Under the pieces are notes generated by a model that did no database searches, was not told the DNA's origin, and saw nothing but the letters and a program-made list of their open reading frames with translations. 64,000 nt of DNA, taken from Enhygromyxa salina (GTDB lineage Bacteria; Myxococcota_A; Polyangia; Nannocystales; Nannocystaceae). The position numbers were made by a program, and so were the translations under genes. The DNA is taken from the NCBI RefSeq assembly GCF_000737335.2, contig NZ_JMCC02000016.1, forward strand, positions 1-64,000, read 5' to 3'. Of the stretch, positions 54,997-63,383 are shown in pieces; position 1 is the stretch's first letter; every line of letters starts with the position of its first letter.

Positions 54997-57162
54997 TCAT
55001 AACGGCTTGCTGAGCAGATCGAAGCCGACCTGCAGCGGGTTCTCGCCGATCTCGCCCAGCGCGCGCTCGAGGGTGGGATCCGCGGCCGCAGACATCAGCC
55101 ACGCGCTCAGGCGCTCGCGTAGTTGCTCGCTGAGGGGCCCCTGCGTGAGCGCGGCCCGCAGCGCGCCGACGTCCTCGACCGGGTCCGCGGCCGCGACGGG
55201 CTCGGCCGGCGTGTGGTCGACCGGCGTGTGCGCAGTCTCGATCGGGATCTCGAGCGGGTCGAGATCGATCCACGCGTGGTCTTCGCTGCCGGACGGCTCC
55301 GCGCGAAGCTCATCGGGATCGGGGTCGGGATCGGGATCGGCATCCTCATCCGCGCCCTCGCTGTCCGGCGCCGCGCCACCGGGGACCTGAACCTGAACCG
55401 GCACCGCTCGCCAGCTCGAGTCCCCATGGTCCCGCAGCCGCCGGGCCCGACGCTCGGCGATGACCTCCCACGGCTGAGCGTTGAGCACGTGCTCGCGCTC
55501 GAGCCAGCCCCGCCGCGCCATCGCCAGCGCAAACTCCGGCCGACCCAGGTGACGCGGCGCGTGAGCGTCGGTGTTGAGCACCACCGCCACGCCCCGCTCG
55601 CGGCACTTTCGACAGTCGACATCACCCAGGTCCATGCGATTGGGCCCGCCGTTGCACTCGAGCGCGACCTGATGCTGCCGCGCGGCGGCCAGCACCGCCT
55701 CGAGATTCAGCGGATACGCGTCGCGCTTGCCCGGCCGGCGCCCGGTTGGGTGGCCAATGCAATCCACGACCCCGCTCTCGATCGCCCGGATCACCCGCTT
55801 GGTCATTGTTGCTTCGTCTTGGTCCGTCCACCGATGCACGCTCGCCACGACCCAGTCGAGCTGCGCGAGCAGGGCCGGGTCGAGATCGAGCTCACCGTTG
55901 GCCAGGATGTCGACCTCGATCCCCGATCGCAGCTGCAGGTCATCGAGCTGGGCGTCGAGCCGGCGGATCCGCTGCAGCTGCGCGGCCAGGCGCGGCTCGT
56001 CGAGGCCGTTGGCGATCCGCAGGGCCTTCGAGTGATCGGTGATCGCAATGTAGCGATGCCCAAGCTCGCGCGCCCGCTCGCTCATCTCGCGCAGCGTGCC
56101 AGCCCCGTCGCTGTCGGTCGTGTGCATGTGCAGATCACCGAGCAAGTCGCCAGCTTCGATCAGCTTTGGCAGCCGCTTGCGATCCGCGGCCTCGACCTCG
56201 CCTTGGTTCTCGCGCAGCTCGGGGGGGATCCACGGCAGGCCCAGGTGGCGAAACACGTCGGCCTCTTCTGGGCAGGGATCGATCAGCTGCTCGTCACGGG
56301 TGAACACGCCCTTGTCGCTGACCTTGAGCCCCAGCCGACCCGCCCGCAGTCGCAGCTCGATGTTGTGCAGCTTCGACCCCGTGAAGTAGTGCAGCCCGGC
56401 GCCAAAATTCTGGGGCGGGAGCACGCGCAGATCCGCCTGTTGTTGGTTGCGCAGCCGCACCGAGCAGCGCGAGTCCCCGCGCAGCAGCACCTCTTCGACG
56501 TCGGGCAGGCTCTGAAACCGCGAGGACACCGGGCCTGGATCACTCGAAGCCACCAGCACATCCAGATCACCGATCGCCGCCTTGCCCCGGCGCACGCTCC
56601 CGGCCAGCTCGATCCGCGCGACCTCGGGCAGCGACGAGAGCGACGCGAGGATCCGCCGACCGACCCGCTGGGCCTCGATCAGCGGGACCTTGCCCCGCCG
56701 CTTGCGATAGGCTTCGACGCCCGCGAGGATCTTGTGGACCATCGCCGTGCCCATCCGCGGCATCGACTCGATCCCGCCTGCCTGGGCCGCGTACTCGAGC
56801 TGATCGATGGTCTCGACGCCAAGTCGATTGTGGATGTTGCGGACGGTTGTGGGGCCGAGGCCCTTGATCTTCAGCATCTCGCGCAGCCCGGGGCCGATCT
56901 TGCGGCGCAGCTGATCGAGGTCGTCGCAGCTGTGGCGCCGCAACATCTGCTTGACCCGATGCACCGTCCCCGAGCCGATCCCCCGGACGCTGTCGAGCTC
57001 GCCCCGGTTGAGCAGCTCCTCCGCCGGGCGCGGCAGGCCCTCGATGATCCGCGCCGCCCGACGAAACGCAGCGATCCGGTGACGGTCGCCGCCGTCGATC
57101 TGCAGTAGGTCGGCCATCTCGCCAAATAGCGCGGCGATCTCCGAGTTTTCGAGGCGGGCCAT
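54997..57162 (-). CDS. polX: DNA polymerase X family protein with PHP domain
   Basis: A 721-residue PolX. N-terminal helix-hairpin-helix segments (RGIGSGTVHRVKQML, IKGLGPTTVRNIHNRLG) bind DNA. The nucleotidyltransferase motif ELAGSVRRGKAAIGDLDVLV (about 183-202) gives the first two Asp, and ADLRVLPP the third. The PHP domain (about 340-575) has GDLHMHTTDSDG, IAITDHS, GIEVDI, DWVVASVH, ECNGG and NTDAHAP, the metal ligands for 3'-5' exonuclease and AP endonuclease activity. It acts in base-excision or gap repair. Family members are ~570 residues; about 145 extra C-terminal residues include Asp-Pro repeats and a helical end (LRERLSAWLMSAAADPTLER). It is divergent from the RadA-like gene. Confidence 0.94.
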   Translation of the reverse strand: MARLENSEIAALFGEMADLLQIDGGDRHRIAAFRRAARIIEGLPRPAEELLNRGELDSVRGIGSGTVHRVKQMLRRHSCDDLDQLRRKIGPGLREMLKIKGLGPTTVRNIHNRLGVETIDQLEYAAQAGGIESMPRMGTAMVHKILAGVEAYRKRRGKVPLIEAQRVGRRILASLSSLPEVARIELAGSVRRGKAAIGDLDVLVASSDPGPVSSRFQSLPDVEEVLLRGDSRCSVRLRNQQQADLRVLPPQNFGAGLHYFTGSKLHNIELRLRAGRLGLKVSDKGVFTRDEQLIDPCPEEADVFRHLGLPWIPPELRENQGEVEAADRKRLPKLIEAGDLLGDLHMHTTDSDGAGTLREMSERARELGHRYIAITDHSKALRIANGLDEPRLAAQLQRIRRLDAQLDDLQLRSGIEVDILANGELDLDPALLAQLDWVVASVHRWTDQDEATMTKRVIRAIESGVVDCIGHPTGRRPGKRDAYPLNLEAVLAAARQHQVALECNGGPNRMDLGDVDCRKCRERGVAVVLNTDAHAPRHLGRPEFALAMARRGWLEREHVLNAQPWEVIAERRARRLRDHGDSSWRAVPVQVQVPGGAAPDSEGADEDADPDPDPDPDELRAEPSGSEDHAWIDLDPLEIPIETAHTPVDHTPAEPVAAADPVEDVGALRAALTQGPLSEQLRERLSAWLMSAAADPTLERALGEIGENPLQVGFDLLSKPL

Positions 57163-57264
57163 GCGGACGGCGCGGCCGGGGTGTTATGGTCCGGCCCCCC
57201 GGCCCGGCACCAGTCTAGCCGGCGGGCTTCGTTCGAGCACCCACCGAGCAAACGAGCAACCGAC

Positions 57265-58383
57265 ATGGCCAACGACGACCAGAACCAGCAACAGCCACAA
57301 CAGCCTGGGATGCCCGGGATGCCCGGGATGCCAGGCATGATGCCCGGCCAAGGCATGCCCGGCCAAGGCATGCCCGGCATGAACCCCATGATGGGCGGCA
57401 TGAACCCCATGATGATGCAGATGATGCAGATGATGGGGCAGATGGCCGGCGGGATGGGCATGGCCCCCCAGTTCGACGCCTCGGCCGCCCCCTTCCAAGG
57501 TGAGCTCAGCAAAGACGAAGACTCGGGCCTCGACGCGGACATCATCCGCCCCGCCACCTTCGACGATCTGATCCGCAAGCAAGAGCCCCTGCCAACTGGC
57601 ACCGTGCTCGACCACCTGTGCCTCACCGAAGACGGCAAGCACTCGCTGGGCGGCCTGCCCAAGGGCTGCACCATGGCGCTGGTTGGCCCCCCCGGTAAGG
57701 GCAAGACCCGCACGACCCTTGGCACCCTGGCGCGCGTGGCCCAGTCTGGCACCAAGGTCGCGTTCGTGGTCGCCGAAGAGGGCTTCCATGACAAGGCCGG
57801 CTCGGGCCGCGACGACCTTGGCTCGCGCATGACCAAGATCGGCATGTCCGCGACCGGCCTCAGCGAAGCGGAATTTCGCAAGCAGGTGCTCGAGAACATG
57901 TGGGTGATCGAGTCGCAGTACCACCGCGGTCAGACCTGGGACGACTTCATCGCCAAGTACCGCTACCTGGTCGAGAAGGCCGGGATCGGGTTCGTGGTCA
58001 TCGACTCGCTGAACATGCTCGATCCCAGCAAGAACAAGACGGCGGATCACCTGAGCACGCTCAAGACCTACAACCATGAGCAGGGCGTGACCTGTCTGTG
58101 CGTGGGTCAGATCAAGGACACGGGCGCGCCGGTGGGTGGCGAGGCGATGCAGCACACCGCCGACGCCGTGTTCCTGATCGAAGAGATGGGGCTGAGCTCG
58201 AAAGAGATCGCGTCGGAGTGGGGCGGCAAGTACCGCGAGCGGATCGACATCATCCGCGCGGTCAAGTGCGTGTCGTCGCCAACCTTCCCGCACCCAATTC
58301 GCATCGAGCAAAAGCCGGGCACGGGTGAGCTGTTGGTCTCGGCGCTGCAGCCGGCCGACAAGGCCGTGCTGCCGCTCGCCTAG
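57265..58383 (+). CDS. RadA/KaiC-like RecA-fold ATPase with Met/Gly/Pro-rich N-terminus
   Basis: A 372-residue RecA-fold ATPase. Walker A is ALVGPPGKGKTRTT (about 138-150), Walker B is GFVVIDSLNML (about 240-250), and LCVGQIKDTGAPVGGEAMQH resembles the L1/L2-side region of KaiC/RadA proteins. It lacks the RadA zinc finger and Lon-like tail. The first ~70 residues are low complexity with repeated Pro-Gly-Met and Met-Gln-Met units, possibly flexible or phase-separating (inference). The ATG at 57265 begins this segment. It lies 102 nt from the divergent PolX gene, so a role in recombination repair is plausible but unshown. Confidence 0.87.
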   Translation: MANDDQNQQQPQQPGMPGMPGMPGMMPGQGMPGQGMPGMNPMMGGMNPMMMQMMQMMGQMAGGMGMAPQFDASAAPFQGELSKDEDSGLDADIIRPATFDDLIRKQEPLPTGTVLDHLCLTEDGKHSLGGLPKGCTMALVGPPGKGKTRTTLGTLARVAQSGTKVAFVVAEEGFHDKAGSGRDDLGSRMTKIGMSATGLSEAEFRKQVLENMWVIESQYHRGQTWDDFIAKYRYLVEKAGIGFVVIDSLNMLDPSKNKTADHLSTLKTYNHEQGVTCLCVGQIKDTGAPVGGEAMQHTADAVFLIEEMGLSSKEIASEWGGKYRERIDIIRAVKCVSSPTFPHPIRIEQKPGTGELLVSALQPADKAVLPLA

Positions 58384-58470
58384 CGCGTGCGAGCAGCGTC
58401 GCCGGCCCTCCCCTGCTTGCTGTGAAGCTCGCGGGTGAGGGCCGCCGCGTTTGACTCGACCCTCGGGGGC

Positions 58471-59127
58471 TCAGTCGCAGCCCTCTGCGGCCAGGCAGCA
58501 GTCCTCGGTGTTCATCAGGCAAAAGCTCGGGTCGCCCTCGCCAGCGATGATCGGCATCGGCTGACAGCCGTAGCCCTCGCGCCCACACTGGCTCGAGCTC
58601 TCACACGGCGGCGCGCAGGCGGTGAACAGATCCTGGGCGCCGATGCAGGCGATGCCGCCCTCGGGGTCGCACTCGACGGAGTCGAGCACGAAGGTGGTCT
58701 GGGCGTCGGGCAGGCTGCAGGCCTTGTTGCAGTAGCCCCCGGGCAGGGCGAACACGCCAATGATGTCCGTGATGCAGATGGCGTCGTCGCCAAGCAGGGC
58801 CTGGCAGTCGGCGTCCTGCATGCAGGGCGCTCCCCAGGTTGTCATGATTGACTCCGTCACCCCGTCCTTCTCGGCCCACTCCGTGCCGCAGGCGTCGCCG
58901 GTGGTGTCGCCGTCGCCGTCGCCGGTGGTGTCGCCGTCGCCGTCGCCGACGGTCTCGCCGACGCCATCACTCGAGGTGTCGCTCTCGCCCATGTCACCGT
59001 CACCGTCGCCGTCGCCGTCGCCGGACGAGGTGTCGCCGCCGCCCTCGCCCGCGGAGTCGCCACAGCCAAAGAGCGCCAGGGCGAGGATCGGGGACAGTAG
59101 GATCGAGGTGCGTGCGCGTGGCTGCAT
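58471..59127 (-). CDS. Cys-rich lipoprotein with GDGD linker
   Basis: A 218-residue lipoprotein; the chosen ATG 59127 gives a signal sequence ending in LFGC. The linker contains Gly-Asp repeats and two copies of a GDGDGDTTGD-like unit (about residues 30-75). The remaining ~140 residues carry 13 or more cysteines (CMQDADCQALLGDDAICITD, CGREGYGCQPM, CCLAAEGCD), suggesting a disulfide-knotted extracellular domain. The family is not recognised. It is last in the minus-strand operon. Confidence 0.8.
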   Translation of the reverse strand: MQPRARTSILLSPILALALFGCGDSAGEGGGDTSSGDGDGDGDGDMGESDTSSDGVGETVGDGDGDTTGDGDGDTTGDACGTEWAEKDGVTESIMTTWGAPCMQDADCQALLGDDAICITDIIGVFALPGGYCNKACSLPDAQTTFVLDSVECDPEGGIACIGAQDLFTACAPPCESSSQCGREGYGCQPMPIIAGEGDPSFCLMNTEDCCLAAEGCD

Positions 59128-59181
59128 CCGCCAACTATCTGGCCTCGGCCGCGTGCGGGTCAACGCCGGGCCCGTTCGCGC

Positions 59182-59868
59182 TCAGTCGACCGAGAAGCTC
59201 GAGCTGACCTTCATCGTGGGGCCGTCGAAGGCAGGGAACCGGTGGCCGTACACGGCCTTGCGCACGCAGGGGATCATTCCGGCTTCGGTCAGCCGGGCCG
59301 GCGCCGAGGCGTTGACGCCGGTGACCTTGCCCTTCTTGTCGACGCCAAAGCTGTAGCGCACCGTGCCGCTGTTCAGATCAGGCATGCGCGCCGCCGCGTC
59401 GCGGACACAGGCCTGAAAGCTCGAGTCGAGCTTGGCGAGCTCCCGGTCGATCACGCCGTCGCTGAGCCGCTCGCTGCCATCTGACATCGAGATGCTCTGA
59501 TCCTCGGTGGCGTTGAAGCGCGGCACGTTGCTGTCGTTGTCGATCGGCGGGCCGCCCCCAGCCGCGAGCTCGCCCTCTTCGGCGCTGCCACCATCGCCAC
59601 CGCCACCGCCACCGCCACCACGTCGGCCTCGCCTGCGCTTGCGCTTGCCGGGCTCGGGCGCTTCGTCTTCCTCGACCACCTCGGTCTCGGCGACCTCGAG
59701 CTCGCAGCGCCCCGCGACGCAAACCGTGCCCGCACCACACAGCTGGCCGGCATCACAGTCGAGGCTGGGCGCGCTCGCCATGTACGTGAAATACCCAAAC
59801 ATCCCGCCCGCCCCGAGCACCAGCCCAAGCACGAGGCCACCCCCCAACATCCCAGCTGGCGTGCTCAT
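59182..59868 (-). CDS. AgmX/PglI-like C-terminal domain membrane protein
   Basis: A 228-residue protein with an N-terminal transmembrane helix (GGGLVLGLVLGAGGMFGYFTY, about 9-29 with small overlap), a Cys pair region (CDAGQLCGAGTVC), a Gly/Arg-rich linker, and a C-terminal domain of about 95 residues (IDRELAKLDSSFQACVRDAA, SGTVRYSFGVDKKGKVTGV, SFSVD). That end resembles the TonB-like AgmX/PglI domain found in myxobacterial motility and envelope proteins. The start overlaps the previous gene (ATGA), showing translational coupling. Confidence 0.75.
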   Translation of the reverse strand: MSTPAGMLGGGLVLGLVLGAGGMFGYFTYMASAPSLDCDAGQLCGAGTVCVAGRCELEVAETEVVEEDEAPEPGKRKRRRGRRGGGGGGGGDGGSAEEGELAAGGGPPIDNDSNVPRFNATEDQSISMSDGSERLSDGVIDRELAKLDSSFQACVRDAAARMPDLNSGTVRYSFGVDKKGKVTGVNASAPARLTEAGMIPCVRKAVYGHRFPAFDGPTMKVSSSFSVD

Positions 59869-60848
59869 TGGTCCTGCAACTCGTCGTCTGCGCCGTCGGC
59901 GTCCGCATCAGCGTCACCGTCAGCGTCAGCGTGCTCGGGCGGGTTCACGAGATCGCTTGGCTCGCGCAGCGGCCCGCGAGCATCCAGGATCGGCGCCGGG
60001 CGATCACCAGGTCCATGAATGACCTTGCTGGCTTTCTCGGCCTCCCAGCGTTCACGTCGCTCGACCCGCTCCGCCTCACGCTCGAGCCGGTTGGCTTCGG
60101 CCTCGGCCTTGTCCCACCAGGTCCGCTCGCGGACGGGCCGGAACTCCGTCTCTTCGTCGATCAGCTCGAGGCCGTAGCGCTCGCGCAGCTCGTTGGGCAG
60201 CTGCCCGTGCACAACCGTCTTGCAGGTGATCGTCTCTTGCTCGGTCTGCTTGCGGGGCGCCTGCCACTGATCCCAGCCGCCCTTGGCGATCACCTCTTGC
60301 GGGTGCGGCACCCGAGTCCACAGCCGGACGAAGCTGACCGACTTGGCCGGCACCCCGTCGTGATGGCGCTCCCACTCGCGGCACACCCACGCGCCATACA
60401 GCCGCTGGTAGTGCTTCTTGCCGTCGATCCGCCGGTTGATCTTGCCGCGCCGGTCGTACCAAAAATACGGGTAGCGGTTGTCTTCCCAGATGTCTTGCTC
60501 GAAGTCCCACAGCTCGCCGTCTTGATCCTCCACGAACACGCGCACGAACGCGTTGGTGCGGTTTGGATTGGGGGCGAACATGGCCCAGCTCTGGTTGTTG
60601 CGGGTCCCACGAAAGTACTCGTAGCCCTTGGTCTGCTGCAGGAAGCTCTTGTGGAAATCCTTGGCCAAGCCCTTGCCGGGGGAGTTCCACACGATCAGCA
60701 CGCTCGCGTGGTAGAGCACGAACACGCTGGCGACCAGGATGCCCCACAGCGGGTACACCCACGGACTGCTCGCGCGGCGCTCGGCGAATTGTTGCGGCGC
60801 GTGCAGCAGTGTCTCGTGCAGCGGCGCTTGCTTCGGCGCGGGAGGCAT
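59865..60848 (-). CDS. Membrane protein with WxMFAPNP motif, paralogue 1
   Basis: A 327-residue protein. One transmembrane helix near the N-terminus (WVYPLWGILVASVFVLYHAS, about 30-49) is followed by a soluble part with NQSWAMFAPNPNRTNAFVRV, DLWDFEQD-like segments and KINRRIDGKKHYQRLYGAWV. W-x-M-F-A-P-N-P resembles a motif in HTTM-related and DUF5819-like proteins, of unclear function. About 64% of positions are shared with the next gene, of which it is a tandem copy. The C-terminal ~70 residues are an acidic/charged tail with Asp-Ala repeats. ATG 60848 is chosen; its stop overlaps the AgmX-like gene by 4 nt. Confidence 0.75.
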   Translation of the reverse strand: MPPAPKQAPLHETLLHAPQQFAERRASSPWVYPLWGILVASVFVLYHASVLIVWNSPGKGLAKDFHKSFLQQTKGYEYFRGTRNNQSWAMFAPNPNRTNAFVRVFVEDQDGELWDFEQDIWEDNRYPYFWYDRRGKINRRIDGKKHYQRLYGAWVCREWERHHDGVPAKSVSFVRLWTRVPHPQEVIAKGGWDQWQAPRKQTEQETITCKTVVHGQLPNELRERYGLELIDEETEFRPVRERTWWDKAEAEANRLEREAERVERRERWEAEKASKVIHGPGDRPAPILDARGPLREPSDLVNPPEHADADGDADADADGADDELQDQ

Positions 60849-60924
60849 TGCCGCGATTCTGCCATGGCCAGGCGGCGGGTACAGCGTGCGCTTGCGGGGT
60901 CGACTCACACCGTGTTGCGCCGCT

Positions 60925-61740
60925 CTAGAGCTGCCCAGGCGACTGCCCTGCCCGCTTCGCCTTCGCAGCCTCGGCCTTCGCCGCCTTCTCGGCCTTGACC
61001 CTCTCTGCCTCGCGCACGCTCCACCAGGTCTTCTCGCGGATCGCCCGAAACCCCTTCTCTTCGTCGATCAGATCCAACCCATAGCGCTCGCGCAGCTCGT
61101 TCGGCAGCTGGCCCTGGCTGACCGTCTTGCAGGTGATGGTCTCTTGCTCGAGCTGCTTGGCCGGCGCCTCCCACTGGTTCCAGCCGCCCTTCGCCAAGAC
61201 CTCGGCGGGCTCGGGCACCGTCGTCCAGCGGCGCACGAAGCTGACCGAGATCGCCGCCTCGCCGCCGTTTTGCCGCTCCCATTCACGACACACCCACGCC
61301 CCGTAGATCCGCTGGAAGTGCTTCTTGCCGTCGATCCGTCGGTTGATCTTTCCGCGGCGGTCATAAAAGAAGTACGGGTAGCGGTCCTCTTCCCAGATGT
61401 CCTGCTCGAAGTCCCACAGCACGCCATCTTTGTCGGTCACGAACACGTGCACGAACGCGTTCACCTTGGTCGGGTTGGGCGCGAACATGTCCCAGCCCTG
61501 CGTGTTGTTGGTGCCGCGGAAGTACTCGTGGCCCTTGACCTGCTTCAAGAAGCTGTCGTGAAAGTTCTTGGCCAAGCTGACCCCGGGCGAGTTCCACACC
61601 AGCAGCACGCTCACGTGGTAGAGCACGAACACGCTGACCGCCAAGATGCCCCACAGCGAGTACGCCCACGGGCTGCTCGGTCGGCGGTCGACCGGGGCGG
61701 GGCGCCCATGCAGCAGGGACTCGGACAGCGGCGCGGGCAC
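60925..61740 (-). CDS. Membrane protein with WxMFAPNP motif, paralogue 2
   Basis: A 271-residue tandem paralogue of the preceding entry with the same layout: one transmembrane helix (WAYSLWGILAVSVFVLYHVS), WDMFAPNPTKVNAFVHV, KINRRIDGKKHFQRIYGAW and VSQGQLPNELRERYGLDLI. The C-terminal Lys/Ala-rich tail (AEKAAKAEAAKAKR) replaces the acidic tail of the other copy, so the two tails have opposite charge. The pair lies directly downstream of the damaged channel gene. Confidence 0.75.
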   Translation of the reverse strand: MPAPLSESLLHGRPAPVDRRPSSPWAYSLWGILAVSVFVLYHVSVLLVWNSPGVSLAKNFHDSFLKQVKGHEYFRGTNNTQGWDMFAPNPTKVNAFVHVFVTDKDGVLWDFEQDIWEEDRYPYFFYDRRGKINRRIDGKKHFQRIYGAWVCREWERQNGGEAAISVSFVRRWTTVPEPAEVLAKGGWNQWEAPAKQLEQETITCKTVSQGQLPNELRERYGLDLIDEEKGFRAIREKTWWSVREAERVKAEKAAKAEAAKAKRAGQSPGQL

Positions 61741-61778
61741 GGCTGAATCTTGCCATCAGTGGGGCCGGTGTACAGATC

Positions 61779-62291
61779 TTCGAGCCAACCCAGCGCGGGC
61801 GCTCACGCACGTTGGCCGCGCGAGAGCACCGGCTGCGGCGCCCGTCGTAGGCGCGAGGATCACGTTGTTCGAGGACCCCACGTTGGCCCAGGCCGCTCGA
61901 GCTTGGCGAACACGACCCCGGCCGCCAGCGCGACGCCAAGCAGCCCGACCATGGACTCGATCGTGACCAGCACGTTGGCGTAGGTGCCGTTCGGCACCAG
62001 GCCGCCGTAGCCGATCGTGGCGATCGTCTGCACGCTAAAGAAAAACGCGTCGGCGAAGCTGCCGGGCCGGGCACCCGAGATGCAGTCGCCGCCGGCCAAG
62101 TACAGACCGGCGAAGCCCACGTTGGCCAGCAAGAACACCAGCGAGAACACGACCAAGATCCCCAGCCACGAACCCTGGAGCAGACGAAGATAGAGCTCCG
62201 TCAGCGGCGTGAACGGGAGCCCGCCCCGCACCGAAGCCTGCTCGGGCCCCAACACGGGGCGGTCGTTGGCCGGCTCGGGTGCGTCGCTCAC
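61779..62291 (-). pseudogene. Frameshifted, truncated KirBac-type potassium channel
   Basis: The intact frame (62291 to 61860) codes 143 residues matching the N-terminal half of bacterial inward-rectifier channels: a slide-helix region, TM1 (GILVVFSLVFLLANVGFAGL), DAFFFSVQTIATIGYGGLVP with the TIGYG selectivity filter, and TM2 (ATIESM, VALAAGVVFAKLERP). Full KirBac proteins have a ~160-residue cytoplasmic domain. Here a frameshift just after TM2 ends the frame, but the next frame continues YDGRRSRCSRAANVRERPRW (61849 to about 61785), the start of the IRK domain, before it too is lost. The gene is probably inactive, or codes only the pore. Confidence 0.8.
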
Positions 62292-62328
62292 CGGCCACTA
62301 AGGTGGCACTTGGGCGCCGACGGTGCAA

Positions 62329-63189
62329 TCAGGCGCGGGACAGGATCTCGAGCAAGCCAGCAGGGTTGTCGACGTGGACCCAATGGCCAGCGCCTGCGAC
62401 GGTGGCCAGAGCGATGTCGCCGGCTTCGGCGAGCGCCTGGGCGCGGGCGAGCTCGTCGCCGAACACGGCTTGGGATCGCTCGCCGAGCACCAGGGTGACT
62501 CGAGCTCCGGCCGCGGCCTCGGCCTCGAGCGCGGGCCACAGATCGAGGGTCGTGAAGTCTCGCAGCAGCGCGGAGATCCGCTCGAGGTCCAGGCCAAAGC
62601 GCCACTGTCGGGGCTCGGCGTCGGGGTTGACCTCTTCCAAGTTGGTCGCCAGCCACTGCGCGATCGGCTTGGCGATCCCCGCGGCGAGCAGCGCGTCAAC
62701 GAACGCGCCGCGGGACTCGAACTGCGGGGGTAGTTGATCGAGCGCGGCGAACACAGCGTCGGTGCTGCGGTCGCGGGGCTCGGTGCGGGGGCCGGCGGGG
62801 GCGTCGATGACCCACAGCTCGTCAGCGCCGAGGCCGGCCGCGCGCAGCTGGTCGGCGGCTGCGATCGCAACCTTGCCGCCGAAGCTGTGCCCGAGCACCG
62901 CCGCGATCCGTCCGCCGTGGGTCTGCGTGATCGACTTGGCCAGCGCGACCAGATCTGCGGCGGCGGCCGTGACCGTGCGATCGCCCGACAGATGTTGTGA
63001 GTCCCCGTGATCGCGCAGATCGACCAACACCGCGCCCCAGTCGGGTTCGCCCGCCTGCGCCCGATCAGCGAGCCACTTACGGGCGAAGCTGCGCCAGTTG
63101 GCGCCGCGGCCCAGGATGCCGTGTAGGAACAGCATCCAGCGATCGGGTTTCTGCGCTTCGGCGGTCAGCAGCTGGTGAGCCAGGATCAT
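62329..63189 (-). CDS. Alpha/beta hydrolase fold protein
   Basis: A 286-residue hydrolase. It has RWMLFLHGILGRGANWRSF (HG oxyanion region, about 18-36), AVLVDLRDHGDSQ, the nucleophile elbow AVLGHSFGGKVA (Ser about 105), and the catalytic His in VAGAGHWVHVDNP (about 270). Its closest style is the YbfF/esterase group. ATG 63189 is chosen; earlier in-frame codons have no similarity. It lies 37 nt upstream of the channel gene, so it may lead the minus-strand operon. Confidence 0.88.
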   Translation of the reverse strand: MILAHQLLTAEAQKPDRWMLFLHGILGRGANWRSFARKWLADRAQAGEPDWGAVLVDLRDHGDSQHLSGDRTVTAAAADLVALAKSITQTHGGRIAAVLGHSFGGKVAIAAADQLRAAGLGADELWVIDAPAGPRTEPRDRSTDAVFAALDQLPPQFESRGAFVDALLAAGIAKPIAQWLATNLEEVNPDAEPRQWRFGLDLERISALLRDFTTLDLWPALEAEAAAGARVTLVLGERSQAVFGDELARAQALAEAGDIALATVAGAGHWVHVDNPAGLLEILSRA

Positions 63190-63383
63190 TGCGGTGGATG
63201 CTAGCAGGGTCAATTCTGGATGGGCCTCGCGTGGCTGGCCAAGGCATCGCCGTTCCCACTCCCTCGATGCGCGCATGTCACCGGACGCCGAATGCCCGCC
63301 CTTCGCCGTGGCGTGCCGTTGTGCGCGAGCCTGTGAAAGAACGTGCACACCCCACCCATGATCGCGTATGAAAGAAGCGCAAC

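Noticed and set aside
55123..57108. 661-codon open frame on the plus strand
   Set aside because: It is antisense to PolX/PHP, whose catalytic motifs are certain.
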